Assembly (NCBI GenBank): GCA_937967805.1
Contig: CALBTC010000185.1
Coordinates: forward strand, 1 to 13,250
Direction: 5' to 3'
Source of the DNA: an uncultured Anaerolineaceae bacterium
GTDB taxonomy: Bacteria; Chloroflexota; Anaerolineae; Promineifilales; Promineifilaceae
DNA length: 13,250 bases
In this document: one piece after another, positions 1 to 8,458 of the stretch
Numbering within the stretch: the first letter of the stretch is position 1
Layout: each line of letters begins with the position of its first letter
Notes under the pieces: model-generated
What the model saw: only the letters and a program-made list of their open reading frames with translations
Told to the model about the DNA's origin: nothing
The model's database searches: none
Program-made: the position numbers and the translations under genes

Positions 1-2
1 CG

Positions 3-80
3 CGTGTGCAGGTTTATGTGGTAGATGGTGAGAATGGCGGTGCGGTGAATTTGCGGCTGTTTGGCAACAGTAACCAGTAA
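3..80 (+). CDS. C-terminal end of an unidentified protein (5' truncated)
   Basis: An open frame enters from the left edge and ends at TAA 78-80. The visible 25 residues end in VNLRLFGNSNQ. They alternate hydrophobic and polar residues (VQVYVV, VNLRLF), which suggests a beta-rich C-terminus. No family can be recognised from so short a piece. The next gene starts 15 bp downstream on the same strand, so the two may be co-transcribed. The frame is open with plausible composition, but another frame cannot be excluded. Confidence 0.5.
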   Translation, partial: RVQVYVVDGENGGAVNLRLFGNSNQ

Positions 81-95
81 ACGGATAACCAACCT

Positions 96-2369
96 ATGGC
101 CGAGGGATGGAAGCAAGTTTTTGAAGATATGCGGGCAGCTCTTTTGGGAAAAGCGCCGGAAATGGAGCTACCAACCGTCGTGACCGCAGAGGATTCTGAC
201 CAACCTCAATTGGATGTGTTGTCAGAAACAAGCGATGCGCTGGATGAGGCAGAGGCAGCTGTGCCAGAGGCCGTCTCTATAGAGGCCCTGTCTGAGCTTG
301 AGACTGAAACTCTAACTGAAATTGTCGGTGACCCAACGGCCGTTGAGACATCAGACCACGAACTGGCGAATGCCGGTTCAGCACAGGAGGTACAGACCGC
401 GTTGCCGGATGAGGCCGTAGCCATTGGCAGTGAGACAACAACATTGCCCGCGCCTGGGAAAACACGGCCTCGCAAGCGGGAAATAGTTTTCACATTTATC
501 GTCCTCTTCATTGCCGGAGCCTGGTTTGTGGTCAGCAGTGGTCTGTGGACACGCTGGACAGCGCCTAAAGCACCGGCACCGGATGTAGTCGCTGCATTTG
601 ACGGCGGCCAGATTACCCTGGCAGATTTGGAAGCCCATTTGATCCAACTGGAAGGGAGCGAAGCCGGTGATTTTGGCCATTCGCCTGAAGAATTCTTATT
701 CGTGTTGCAAGATATGGTCATGGATGAGTTGGTGTCCCAGTGGGCGACGGAACGAGAACCGGAGAGCGAGGAGACGTTTAGCCACACCATGCAGCACATC
801 AACGAAGAACTTAATCTGCAATCGCTGGAAGGCCAACTGCACGAAGGCGATATTTCGGTAGCTGAGAGTGAAATCCAGGCGTACTATAATGAAAATCGTG
901 ACTTGTTTGGCGACCAGCCGCTAACGGCCGTGCGCGAACAAATCCGGCAGACGCTGGTAGCACAGCAGGAGCAAGATTACGTCGCCAACTATATTGAGCA
1001 GCTCAGAGAGAATGCGTCCGTGACCCGCTTCTTTGAATTATTGGATGTGACTGCGCCAACAGAAGATGACCTGCGCCGTTACTATGAGGATAACCGGGAG
1101 CAGTTTGCCCTGCCGCGTCAGGTGATGGTAGATGAACTCCAATTCATCATTGGCGAGGATGAAACGGCCACCCGGCAGGCAGCCGATGATGCCCTGTTGA
1201 AATTGCGTTCTGGGGCTGACTTTAGCGACATTCCTGGCGAGGTTCCGGCAGCTATCGTCACTTCCGGCGTGACGATATTTGAAGGTGTGCGTGGTGATGA
1301 ATGGGATACGACCGTATTTGCCCTGACCAATGGAGAGTTGAGTGATGTGTTCCGCGCCGGGGATGCCTTTTACATTGTACGGCTGCAAGAGAAGGAGAAT
1401 GCCCGCACGCAAACGTTTGAGGAGGTGCGTGGTTTAGTGGAAACGGCCCTTGCCCCCCAGGTGATGGCTGATTGGTTTGCGGACAATGTCAATAAAACCC
1501 TCTTCACCATCAAGAGTAACCGCTACACCGTCGGCGAGTTCTACCAGGAGTACCAGGAACTGCCCTTCACGATGCAGGCGCAGTTTGCCGGGCCGGAAGG
1601 CATGAAAGACCTGGCCGAGCGTCTCATTGAGCGTCTGCTGCTGGTAGCCGATGCCAACGAACGGCTGCTGGACGTGGAGAACCAGGATTTGGCGCAGGAA
1701 GCCCGTTTGCAAATCCTGAAACAGATGCTGCACCAGGAAGAGGTGGATGACAAAATTGAGATCACAGACGAGGATATCCAGCAATTTTATGAGGAAAACC
1801 AGGAATTGATGGCCTTTCCTTCCCAGGCGCGTATCCGCTATATCCGTATTGGCCTGGGCAACAGCGCCGACGAAGCAGAAGCCGCCCAACAGCGTGCCGA
1901 TGAAGCGTATGAAAAACTCAACCCTGGCCTGTTTCAACAGGGAGAAGATTTTGCTGTGGTGGCTCAAGAATACTCGGAAGACCCGGAAACGGCCGCTAAC
2001 GGTGGTGAACTTCCCGGTTGGGTTGGTGAGAGCGAAGACATCCTGGCTGAATTTGAGATGCATCCTTTCCATGAAGCCATTCTCAACTTACGCCCGGATG
2101 AGATTAGCAGGCCCTTTGAGTTTGGCGGCAGTCTGTACATTGTCCAGGTGATTGAGCGTACAGAGCCGGAAACGGTGGGGTTGGAAGAAGCACGGCCGTT
2201 TATTGAAGAAATTCTTTCGCAGCAAAAACATTCAGAACTTGAGATACAGCTGCAAGAACAGCTTTTAGAGCAGGCTGAATTTGAAATTTACTGGCCGGTG
2301 CTGGAAAGCTATTTCCAACAACTGCCGACACCAATTGCGCCTTTTCCCTTCGAATTGCCAATTGAGTAG
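96..2369 (+). CDS. Membrane-anchored SurA/PpiC-type peptidyl-prolyl isomerase (foldase)
   Basis: This 757-residue protein probably catalyses cis-trans isomerisation of prolyl bonds and chaperones exported proteins on the outer face of the membrane. A long acidic N-terminal segment (1-120) is followed by a basic stretch (RPRKR) and one membrane helix at about 130-150, so the bulk lies outside. The extracytoplasmic part is modular. SurA-like helical segments end in similar motifs (YYNENRDLF near 265, YYEDNREQF near 328, FYEENQEL near 563). A degenerate parvulin domain covers about 339-435. A well-conserved one covers about 574-690, with the family's hallmark region around SEDPETAANGGELPGWV and the closing GGSLYIVQVIE. 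The first domain lacks the clear GG-containing signature and may be structural only. The ATG at 96 has no strong Shine-Dalgarno. The roughly 127-residue acidic cytoplasmic tail is unusual for this family, and its role is unknown. Confidence 0.88.
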   Translation: MAEGWKQVFEDMRAALLGKAPEMELPTVVTAEDSDQPQLDVLSETSDALDEAEAAVPEAVSIEALSELETETLTEIVGDPTAVETSDHELANAGSAQEVQTALPDEAVAIGSETTTLPAPGKTRPRKREIVFTFIVLFIAGAWFVVSSGLWTRWTAPKAPAPDVVAAFDGGQITLADLEAHLIQLEGSEAGDFGHSPEEFLFVLQDMVMDELVSQWATEREPESEETFSHTMQHINEELNLQSLEGQLHEGDISVAESEIQAYYNENRDLFGDQPLTAVREQIRQTLVAQQEQDYVANYIEQLRENASVTRFFELLDVTAPTEDDLRRYYEDNREQFALPRQVMVDELQFIIGEDETATRQAADDALLKLRSGADFSDIPGEVPAAIVTSGVTIFEGVRGDEWDTTVFALTNGELSDVFRAGDAFYIVRLQEKENARTQTFEEVRGLVETALAPQVMADWFADNVNKTLFTIKSNRYTVGEFYQEYQELPFTMQAQFAGPEGMKDLAERLIERLLLVADANERLLDVENQDLAQEARLQILKQMLHQEEVDDKIEITDEDIQQFYEENQELMAFPSQARIRYIRIGLGNSADEAEAAQQRADEAYEKLNPGLFQQGEDFAVVAQEYSEDPETAANGGELPGWVGESEDILAEFEMHPFHEAILNLRPDEISRPFEFGGSLYIVQVIERTEPETVGLEEARPFIEEILSQQKHSELEIQLQEQLLEQAEFEIYWPVLESYFQQLPTPIAPFPFELPIE

Positions 2370-2404
2370 CTGGAATCCTGCTCTGCCATATTAGGCGAAA
2401 CTAG

Positions 2405-2893
2405 ATGGACTGGGAATTAGAATTTCTATTTGCAGCGCGTGCGATTGGCGCTTCACTCTTGGGAGCCTTGATCGGCTGGGAGCGCGAGTAGCACGGGCGG
2501 GAGGCAGGCATTCGCACTTATGCTGCCGTGTCCCTTGGCACGTACGTCTTTGGGCTAATCTCCGCGCACGTCAGCAAGTCAGCAGATCCGACGCGCATTG
2601 CCGCACAGGTTGTCACAGGCGTTGGCTTTTTGGGGGCGGGAGTAATCTTGCGTGAGCAAGCTCAGATTCGAGGGCTTACGACAGCCGCAACCGTTTGGGC
2701 TACTGCATCGGTCGGGCTTGCTATCGCATTCGGAATGTACATTTTAGGGACGCTCGCCACACTGATCGTTTTTGGATTGTTGGCACTAACCAGCGTGCCT
2801 ACCTACGTACAGATGAAAAAGAAACTGGCCGCCCAGGCGTGGAATGACGCAGCCGATGGAGCCCGCACTGAGCGCCCGAAGGACGATGTGTGA
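2405..2893 (+). pseudogene. MgtC/SapB-family membrane protein interrupted by an in-frame amber codon
   Basis: The frame from ATG 2405 reads as an intact 162-residue MgtC/SapB protein except for TAG at 2489-2491 (codon 29). Before the stop is the family's first helix, ending in the conserved GALIGWERE. Directly after it the frame continues HGREAGIRTY, the usual continuation of that motif. It then reaches the diagnostic RIAAQVVTGVGFLGAGVIL and GLTTAATVWATASVG segments and ends at TGA 2891-2893. The full length matches small MgtC proteins. One C-to-T change (CAG to TAG) would explain the stop. A truncated product could start at GTG 2528 but would lack the first helix and the ERE motif. Alternatives are a sequencing error or amber suppression. 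Unlike the two TGA codons later in the window, the stop does not replace a redox Cys. Related proteins are linked to Mg2+ or acid stress, but the role here is unknown. Confidence 0.8.
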
Positions 2894-3025
2894 ATCCTCG
2901 GTCGCTCACTTTGATCAGCGCTCTCTCTGGGTGGCCGGGCCGCGGAGACGTCTCTCCCTTGCAACGGGCCCTGCGATATGCGCGCTAACCAAGTCAAAGC
3001 CATCCCAGGGAGGAGCGGTCTAAGA

Positions 3026-3044
3026 ACCGATTTAGCGGTCTTTT
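3026..3044 (+). terminator. Possible weak rho-independent terminator
   Basis: A short stem, ACCG (3026-3029) with CGGT (3036-3039), has a 6-nt loop and is followed by CTTTTGTTT. The four-bp stem is weak. It lies 130 bp after the MgtC-like frame and just before the AT-rich promoter-like region, which is a sensible place for a terminator. Confidence 0.25.
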
Positions 3045-3104
3045 GTTTAACCCCATTTCGCAATGAGTAATACCTTATTCCTCAACGAACATATTCAACT
3101 TTTT

Positions 3105-3131
3105 TTGCGGCAATCAAATATCTGGTACATT
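3105..3131 (+). promoter_or_regulatory. Possible sigma-70-like promoter of the M23 peptidase gene
   Basis: TTGCGG (3105-3110) and TACATT (3126-3131) resemble -35 and -10 boxes, separated by 15 bp (16 bp if TTTGCG is the -35). They lie in an AT-rich stretch 19 bp before the ATG at 3150. The match is imperfect. Confidence 0.25.
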
Positions 3132-3149
3132 AGACAATAAAGAGAAGGG

Positions 3150-4370
3150 ATGAAAAAAGAGAACCAACAATTACGCGGCGCGACACGGAAACGTTGGCAA
3201 TTACGCACGCTCACAGGCACGGCCGTTTTCGGTCTACTAACGACATTAGGGTTTTTCTTTTGGTCGGGACAAGCCAGCCTGGTACAAGAACCAGTGGTGA
3301 CGGCCGTTCCCACTCAGGTAGCAGCCAACCCATCAACGACAACACCCCTTTCCCCAGCGGCTGTGACTGACTCGCCGGAACCGGCAACGCCAACGGCCGT
3401 TCCCACCAATAGACCCACAAGCGCCTCAACGCCCACAATAACGCCTACCGCCACAGCCACCCCGTCGGGTACGGCAACAGCTGCGCCAACTGAGCTACCG
3501 GCTACCAATCCGCCGCCCACAGTCACGACCAATCCGGCGGAGACGGCCGTGCCTGTGCCCACCCTCGAACCCTGGCCGACGACGAATCCCACGCTGCTGC
3601 GCCGTCCTCCGGCCGATATGGATGCCAGCCGATCCCATCTCTGGTTTTCCCGACCGGTTGATGGCAACAATATCCCTTCTGCTCCCTATCGTTTTGGCAT
3701 GACTTACAATCAGCGGTTGGTACCTCACCGCGCCGTAGACATTGCCAACGATCCCGGTACGCCAGTCGTAGCTGTTGGTCCCGGCACGGTCTTTTACGCT
3801 GGGGAGGACATGGAGACGCTCTTTGGCCCCAAAGCAGACTTTTACGGCCGTGTCGTCGTTGTGAAGATGGATTGGCAGTGGGAAGGACGTACGATTTATA
3901 CGCTGTATGGCCACCTGGAATCCGTCGCTGTCACCGCCGGACAGGTCGTGAACCCCGGCGATGTGTTAGGCGGGGTCGGCAGCGCCGACGTGGCGCTTGA
4001 CCCCCATTTGCATTTTGAAGTGCGGCAAGATGACCCCTATGATTACGGCAGCGTGCGCAATCCGGAGTTGTGGTATTGGCCGTTTAGCGGGCGCGGCATC
4101 TTGGCCGGGCGGGTGGTTGACGCCAACGGCTATTTTATACCTGGTACGCGCGTCAACCTGGAATGCAGCGACGCCACGCCACGCACTGTGGATACCTACT
4201 GGGACCAATACACCGCGCCTGATGATGTGCTGGTAGAAAATTTTGCCATCAGCGATTTACCGGCAGGTACATGCCGAGTTTGGGCCGATCTGTTCGGCGA
4301 AGTCGTGGAGCAGTTTGTGGAAATTCAACCGGCGGAGTTAAGTGTCGTGGTATTGCAGGCACGGCCGTAA
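3150..4370 (+). CDS. M23-family (LytM-type) peptidase with Pro/Thr linker and membrane anchor
   Basis: This 406-residue protein probably cuts peptidoglycan peptide bridges, or anchors or regulates such activity, outside the membrane. A basic N-terminus is followed by a membrane helix or uncleaved signal at about 21-39, then a low-complexity Pro/Thr/Ala-rich linker at about 50-150 (wall-spanning type). The peptidase domain covers about 165-295. It has the HxxxD zinc motif (H193, D197 in HRAVDIA), a YGH (H255) and the HxH motif (H286, H288 in HLHFEV), so all expected metal and catalytic positions are present. The C-terminal 90 residues (from about GILAGRVVDANG) look like a carboxypeptidase-regulatory-like beta-sandwich. 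AGAGAAGGG directly abuts the ATG, so the start is only moderately secure. Three of the ACGGCCGT palindromes encode TAVP in the linker. Confidence 0.9.
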   Translation: MKKENQQLRGATRKRWQLRTLTGTAVFGLLTTLGFFFWSGQASLVQEPVVTAVPTQVAANPSTTTPLSPAAVTDSPEPATPTAVPTNRPTSASTPTITPTATATPSGTATAAPTELPATNPPPTVTTNPAETAVPVPTLEPWPTTNPTLLRRPPADMDASRSHLWFSRPVDGNNIPSAPYRFGMTYNQRLVPHRAVDIANDPGTPVVAVGPGTVFYAGEDMETLFGPKADFYGRVVVVKMDWQWEGRTIYTLYGHLESVAVTAGQVVNPGDVLGGVGSADVALDPHLHFEVRQDDPYDYGSVRNPELWYWPFSGRGILAGRVVDANGYFIPGTRVNLECSDATPRTVDTYWDQYTAPDDVLVENFAISDLPAGTCRVWADLFGEVVEQFVEIQPAELSVVVLQARP

Positions 4371-4405
4371 CAAGTTAGCCTTAAGGATACAAGGAGTAAA
4401 TTCCA

Positions 4406-4888
4406 ATGATAACTAAATCGTTACCGCCAAAAATCGCAACAAAATTCGAGCAAACGGATCGCGTCATCACATATGGAATGGCCCGATATGGCCTGACCAT
4501 TTTACGTATCGGGCTGGGCATTATCTTTTTCTGGTTTGGCGCGCTGAAACTGTGGCCTGGCCTCAGCCCGGCAGAAGAGCTGGTGCGGAATACGACCTAT
4601 TTTGTCAATCCTGACTGGTTTCTGCCCGTGCTGGCTGTCTGGGAAATGACTATCGGTCTTGGCCTGATATTCAATATATTCATGCGCTTGACGCTGCTGC
4701 TGCTTTTCCTGCAGATGCCTGGAACAGCCCTGCCCCTGGTCATTTTGCCAGATGCGGTCTGGACTGTCTTTCCTTACGGCCTGACGCTGGAGGGACAATA
4801 CATCATCAAAAACCTGGTCTTGATCGGCGCCGGTTTGGTCATCGGCGGGACTGTGCGCGGCGGAAGGATTGATCCTGAACCTCAATGA
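4406..4888 (+). CDS. DoxX-like / DUF417-like four-helix membrane protein
   Basis: This 160-residue integral membrane protein has about four hydrophobic segments: roughly 28-47 ([20 protein letters not shown]), then around 72-92, 93-114 and 131-150. The first helix, ending in FGxxKLW and followed by a loop, is typical of the DoxX/DUF417 superfamily. Family members are small membrane proteins linked to redox or unknown functions, and no specific substrate can be inferred. A good Shine-Dalgarno, AAGGAG (4391-4396), precedes the ATG by 9 nt. The stop overlaps the start region of the next gene by about 20 bp, suggesting translational coupling. Confidence 0.72.
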   Translation: MITKSLPPKIATKFEQTDRVITYGMARYGLTILRIGLGIIFFWFGALKLWPGLSPAEELVRNTTYFVNPDWFLPVLAVWEMTIGLGLIFNIFMRLTLLLLFLQMPGTALPLVILPDAVWTVFPYGLTLEGQYIIKNLVLIGAGLVIGGTVRGGRIDPEPQ

Positions 4889-7247
4889 CAAAAAAGGGCT
4901 AATCAGCCACACCGACTTTTGGCTGCGTTTGATTCTACTTCTCTACAGCGCAATCGGGTTGACCTATGCTTTGGTGACGCCTGTATTCGAAGCTTCGGAT
5001 GAATTGTGGCATTATCCAATGATTCGGCATCTCGCCGGCGGCAATCCGCTGCCTGTGCAGGTATTTGACCCGGCGCTGGCCGGCCCGTGGAAACAGCAGG
5101 CCAGCCAGCCTCCCCTATATTATTATCTGGGCGCGGCGCTCACCTTTTGGATTGATGCCAGTGATATGGAACAGGTGCGCTGGGAAAACCCTCACGTAGA
5201 CAATGGATTGATCACCGTTGACGGTAACATCAATTTGACCATCCATGATCCCGGTTGGAATCCCTGGCAGGGGACGCTGCTGGCTGTGCGCCTGGTGCGT
5301 GTTTTTTCCTTGTTTTTAGGTCTGGCTACAGTTTACCTGACCTGCTTGATTGCGCGAGAGGTGGTTCCAGACCGGCCGGAAATCGTATTGGGAGCCACAG
5401 CCGCTACAGCTTTTCTGCCCATGTTCCTGTTCATCAGCGGCGCAGTCAATAATGATAATTTGATCATCCCATTGGCCGCCTTGACTCTGTATTTGCTGAT
5501 TCGTGTGGTGGGCGACGGCCAGCCCGTGGCGGCAGTCTGGCAATGGATTGGGGATAACTGGCAAACCTGGCTGTTGATCGGTGTGGTTGTGGGGCTGGCG
5601 GCTTTGACCAAAATTAGCGGGGTGGGGCTGCTGCCGCTGGTATGGGGAACGGCCGTTATGGCAGCCTGGCAAGCATCGGACAGGCAGGTAACGCTCTCCA
5701 ATTGCTTGCGCTGGCTTGCCGCCGGAACCAAGCGTTGGTTGTTGGCGCTGCTGCCGGCGCTGCTCATTGCCGGTTGGTGGTATGCCCGCAACGTTATCCT
5801 TTACGACGATTGGCGCGGTTGGAGCGCATTTATAGCCGTTCTGGGACAAAGAGCGCAGCCCGCTTCATTGGCTCAGCTGTGGGGAGAACGACGCGGTTTC
5901 ATGATGTCTTTCTGGGGGCTTTTTGGCGGTGTTAACGTACCGATGCCATTCTGGATTTATTCGGCGCTAAATACTGTTGTCATCCTTGCCGTCGGCGGCT
6001 TTGCTATCTATGTAGCTAAAGCAGTTCGAGAATGGCAATTAACGGGCGGATGGCGTTTCTTGCGGCGCTCCCCCATTACGATGCTCTTTAAGATTTTAAA
6101 TCGTCACTTCCCCCTCATTGTCTGTTTGCTGTGGGTGAGCGCGGTGATCTATGGTTTGATAGATTGGACGACAACAACGTGGTCATCACAGGGGCGGCTG
6201 GTTTTCTCGGCGCTGCCAGCACTGCAAATACTTTTCGTTGTGGGGCTAGCTAGGTGGCTGCCGCTGCGGTTTAGCCGTGTGTTGGTTGGGCTGCTGGCCG
6301 GGTTTTTGGCCTTTGTCGCTTTTTTAGCGCCTTGGGTGTGGATTCGCCCGGCATACCAGCCGGAACGGTATGCGCCGCCACAAACGGCTGCCATAACTCC
6401 TACACATCCAGATTTTGGCAATGGCTTGCGTTTAACAGGGTATGCCGTAACAGGGCTACAAACGGACAATACGGCCGTCATGCCGGGCGACTTTGTAGAT
6501 GTGATTTTGACCTGGGAACTGCTGGCGCCCATTGCCCATAATTGGAGCGTTTTTGTCCATCTGAATGACCCGGTGATTGGCGTTCCCATTGCGCAGCGCG
6601 ATATGTATCATGGGCAGGGATTGCAACCTACATCGTTGCTGAAACCGGGTCAGGAGCTAACCACTTTTTACCGGCTGCAAGTGCCAGAAACGGCCGTTTC
6701 ACCCACCGAACTTGAGTTAACCGTCGGCCTGTATGATTTTGGCACCGGGGAGCGAGTAGCTTTAGACAATGGTCAAGACACTTTTATGCTGGCGCAACTG
6801 CCGCTGGCAGCCGCCCCCGGCCAGTACCCGAATGCCCTATCCGTTAATTTTCACAATGAATTCGAACTGGTAGGTTACAGCCCGTCATCGCGGCAGATCC
6901 AACCGGGAGAAGCGATTGACTTGACGCTTTATATACGGCCGTTACGGCCGTTAACCACCGATTACACCTTTTTCGCCCAAATTTTGGGCGACGATGCCAC
7001 ACGATGGGCTGGCGTAGACCTACCGCTGCCCACGTCCCAATGGGCTGAAGATGAAATACAAACTATCACCCTGCCATTGACGCTGGCCGATGAAACGCCG
7101 TCCGGCGTCTACCCACTCATCCTGGGGATGTACACCCGCTCCAATGACGGTGGATTTCAGCGGTTGCAGCTTGTGGCTGAAGACGGCCGTATTACTCAAG
7201 ACGATTTTCTGCGGTTGACATTGGTTGGTGTGAGCCAGTCACCGTGA
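4869..7247 (+). CDS. Large GT-C-type membrane protein (GT39/DUF2142-like glycosyltransferase) with C-terminal beta-sandwich
   Basis: This roughly 792-residue protein has about ten or more membrane helices in its first 500 residues. After the first helix the outer loop contains [19 protein letters not shown]. It resembles the loop with the conserved acidic pair that binds the metal and lipid-phosphate-sugar donor in GT-C glycosyltransferases such as PMT and ArnT. This suggests transfer of a sugar from a polyprenyl-phosphate donor to an acceptor outside the membrane; the acceptor is unknown. From about residue 510 the chain leaves the membrane and forms two beta-rich repeats (LTGYAV...[11 protein letters not shown] and LVGYSP...[11 protein letters not shown]), probably beta-sandwich modules. 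The start is uncertain. TTG 4869 is the most upstream choice and overlaps the preceding gene, with GGAAGG only 1 nt before it. The first helix begins around residue 17, so a much later start is unlikely. Confidence 0.75.
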   Translation: MILNLNDKKGLISHTDFWLRLILLLYSAIGLTYALVTPVFEASDELWHYPMIRHLAGGNPLPVQVFDPALAGPWKQQASQPPLYYYLGAALTFWIDASDMEQVRWENPHVDNGLITVDGNINLTIHDPGWNPWQGTLLAVRLVRVFSLFLGLATVYLTCLIAREVVPDRPEIVLGATAATAFLPMFLFISGAVNNDNLIIPLAALTLYLLIRVVGDGQPVAAVWQWIGDNWQTWLLIGVVVGLAALTKISGVGLLPLVWGTAVMAAWQASDRQVTLSNCLRWLAAGTKRWLLALLPALLIAGWWYARNVILYDDWRGWSAFIAVLGQRAQPASLAQLWGERRGFMMSFWGLFGGVNVPMPFWIYSALNTVVILAVGGFAIYVAKAVREWQLTGGWRFLRRSPITMLFKILNRHFPLIVCLLWVSAVIYGLIDWTTTTWSSQGRLVFSALPALQILFVVGLARWLPLRFSRVLVGLLAGFLAFVAFLAPWVWIRPAYQPERYAPPQTAAITPTHPDFGNGLRLTGYAVTGLQTDNTAVMPGDFVDVILTWELLAPIAHNWSVFVHLNDPVIGVPIAQRDMYHGQGLQPTSLLKPGQELTTFYRLQVPETAVSPTELELTVGLYDFGTGERVALDNGQDTFMLAQLPLAAAPGQYPNALSVNFHNEFELVGYSPSSRQIQPGEAIDLTLYIRPLRPLTTDYTFFAQILGDDATRWAGVDLPLPTSQWAEDEIQTITLPLTLADETPSGVYPLILGMYTRSNDGGFQRLQLVAEDGRITQDDFLRLTLVGVSQSP

Positions 7248-7283
7248 GATCCAATACCTTTTGCTAAAATTAGAGAGAACGCA

Positions 7284-7874
7284 ATGAATACGCAGTTTTG
7301 TAGGCAGTGTGATTTACGCTTAGAATCAAACGCTCGTGTATGCTCGACCTGTGGCGCGGTCGTTTCCTCACAAAGTTCCCCTCCGCCTTCACACGATGAA
7401 GGGCAGAGGCGGCCGTTTCCCTGGCCGCTGCTACTAATCACTACAGGACCTCTCTTATTAGCTGTGATAGTGGGTGTCTCGATGTATGTAGCAAACCCCC
7501 AAACCGCTAATGCACAAATCACCATAAAAAATGCCTGGGTACGCCCAGCAATCGTGGGGCAAAACAGCGCCGTATATTTTCAGTTAGTTAATGAAGGTCT
7601 AACAAGTGACGTTTTAGTTGGCGCAGCCAGTTTGATAGCAACAGCCGAATTACACCAGACAATTGAAAAGGAAGATGGTGTTATGGGCATGATACCCTTA
7701 AATAGGGTAGACATTCCAGCTCAGTCTGAAGTCGAACTCACGCCAGGAGGAAGGCATATCATGCTTATCAACCTGACCCAACCGATAACGGTCGGTGAAA
7801 ACGTGTCGTTGATTCTAAATTTTGAACACGGTAGCAACATCGTCTTTGAAGCGGAAGTTCGTTCATTACCTTGA
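7284..7874 (+). CDS. Zinc-ribbon/TM-anchored PCu(A)C copper chaperone
   Basis: This 196-residue protein probably binds Cu(I) outside the membrane and delivers it to a copper enzyme. The N-terminus is a zinc ribbon with C6, C9, C20 and C23, followed by a Pro-rich spacer and one helix at about 48-69. The PCu(A)C domain (about 78-196) carries the full family signature H(x)X10MX21HXM, as H124, M136, H158 and M160. A cytoplasmic zinc ribbon on a copper chaperone is unusual, since most PCu(A)C proteins are secreted or lipoproteins. The exact cysteine spacing is repeated in the rhodanese gene of this cluster. The domain is about 68% identical (80 of 118 residues, gapless) to the lipoprotein PCu(A)C at 11361, so the two are paralogues. 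GAGAG lies before the ATG. A gap of 36 bp from the GT-C gene allows co-transcription or a promoter of its own. Confidence 0.9.
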   Translation: MNTQFCRQCDLRLESNARVCSTCGAVVSSQSSPPPSHDEGQRRPFPWPLLLITTGPLLLAVIVGVSMYVANPQTANAQITIKNAWVRPAIVGQNSAVYFQLVNEGLTSDVLVGAASLIATAELHQTIEKEDGVMGMIPLNRVDIPAQSEVELTPGGRHIMLINLTQPITVGENVSLILNFEHGSNIVFEAEVRSLP

Positions 7875-7964
7875 AGCTGCTCATATTGTCTGGTGGACTC
7901 TGAGAATCAGCAATTTTCGACGTTGGCACATCACAGGAAAATGAGTGTTGGTAAAGCTTCCTTG

Positions 7965-7994
7965 TTGGCTGGCTGACGATAACTTTGATAAAAT
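7965..7994 (+). promoter_or_regulatory. Possible promoter upstream of the small secreted protein gene
   Basis: TTGGCT (7965-7970) and TAAAAT (7989-7994) have an 18-bp spacer and lie just before the ATG at 8002. The 127-bp gap before this gene holds no other visible signal. If this is the promoter, the leader is very short. Confidence 0.25.
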
Positions 7995-8001
7995 ATTCAC
8001 A

Positions 8002-8328
8002 ATGTCCAAAATAGTATTTGTCTTGTTGGTCTTTACGTTGCTGCTAAGCCCGTTAATGGGTTTGGGGGGATCGTCCGCCTGCACTTTGGGCCGCTGGGAT
8101 GCAGAGTATCAGGCTGAACAGACAAACCCCGATCCTTGTTTAAGTAATATTTCGGCAGATAGCCATCCGGCGATCCATTTACATGTTACTGGCTGTACCT
8201 GCGCTTTAATACCGGCGTTGGCCAACGGAACGGCCGTTATCTCCCCAACAAAACTTCATCTTGATAGGCTGGATTGGCCGCCACCGGCTGTTGTCTTGCC
8301 CCTCACGCCCCCCCCTCGCCCTGTCTAA
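8002..8328 (+). CDS. Small secreted or membrane-anchored Cys/His-containing protein, function unknown
   Basis: I do not recognise a family. The 108-residue product from ATG 8002 has a hydrophobic N-terminus (about 4-22) that could be a signal peptide or anchor, although only one Lys precedes it. The exported part contains C27, C46 and a compact HxHxxxCxC cluster (H59, H61, C65, C67), followed by a Pro-rich tail ending in PPPRPV. An upstream ATG at 7945 is open but would put 19 polar residues before the signal, so 8002 is preferred. Lying between a copper chaperone and a thiol oxidoreductase, the His/Cys cluster suggests a metal-binding role, but this is inference. One ACGGCCGT palindrome is inside the frame, which argues that the segment is native. 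Confidence 0.6.
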   Translation: MSKIVFVLLVFTLLLSPLMGLGGSSACTLGRWDAEYQAEQTNPDPCLSNISADSHPAIHLHVTGCTCALIPALANGTAVISPTKLHLDRLDWPPPAVVLPLTPPPRPV

Positions 8329-8405
8329 ACACCATTTTTAATCACCCCTTTACCACAATCTTCCCCAGTATTGTTGTTCTGAATTGCTGGGCAAAAGAAA
8401 AAGGC

Positions 8406-8422
8406 GAACCTAATATCGGTTC
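8406..8422 (+). promoter_or_regulatory. Inverted repeat around a -10-like box before the DsbA-like gene
   Basis: GAACC (8406-8410) and GGTTC (8418-8422) flank TAATATC, which includes a -10-like TAATAT. The repeat lies in the 130-bp gap in front of the operon starting at 8459. It could be an operator or a weak hairpin. No convincing -35 was found at 16-18 bp. Confidence 0.25.
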
Positions 8423-8458
8423 ACGTCGGTTACGTTTCTATTCATTTTAGGAGTTTCA

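Larger units (their letters stand above)
2894..3149. other. Intergenic stretch between the MgtC-like gene and the M23 peptidase
   Basis: No coding frame with homology is visible. The first half is GC-rich. The second half (about 3040-3149) is AT-rich and is the natural place for the promoter of the peptidase gene. A weak terminator-like hairpin lies at 3026-3044. Confidence 0.5.

Noticed and set aside
1434..2072. Long open frame on the minus strand
   Set aside because: It is antisense to the well-supported foldase gene and its translation shows no family features. The same applies to minus-strand frames at 206-802, 5316-5849 and 11880-12563.
2489..2491. Amber codon in the MgtC-like gene as pyrrolysine or part of the selenocysteine system
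   Set aside because: TAG does not encode Sec, MgtC proteins are not known to carry pyrrolysine, and the position is not a catalytic residue. A nonsense mutation or read error is simpler.
2945..2954. Perfect 10-bp palindrome GAGACGTCTC in an intergenic region
   Set aside because: It is a single copy with no loop for a hairpin and no link to a start or promoter. It could be chance in a GC-rich stretch.
3300..3600. Possible tandem repeat or CRISPR-like structure in the Pro/Thr-rich region
   Set aside because: The repetition comes from a low-complexity Pro/Thr/Ala linker and from ACGGCCGT copies. There are no regular repeat units or spacers.
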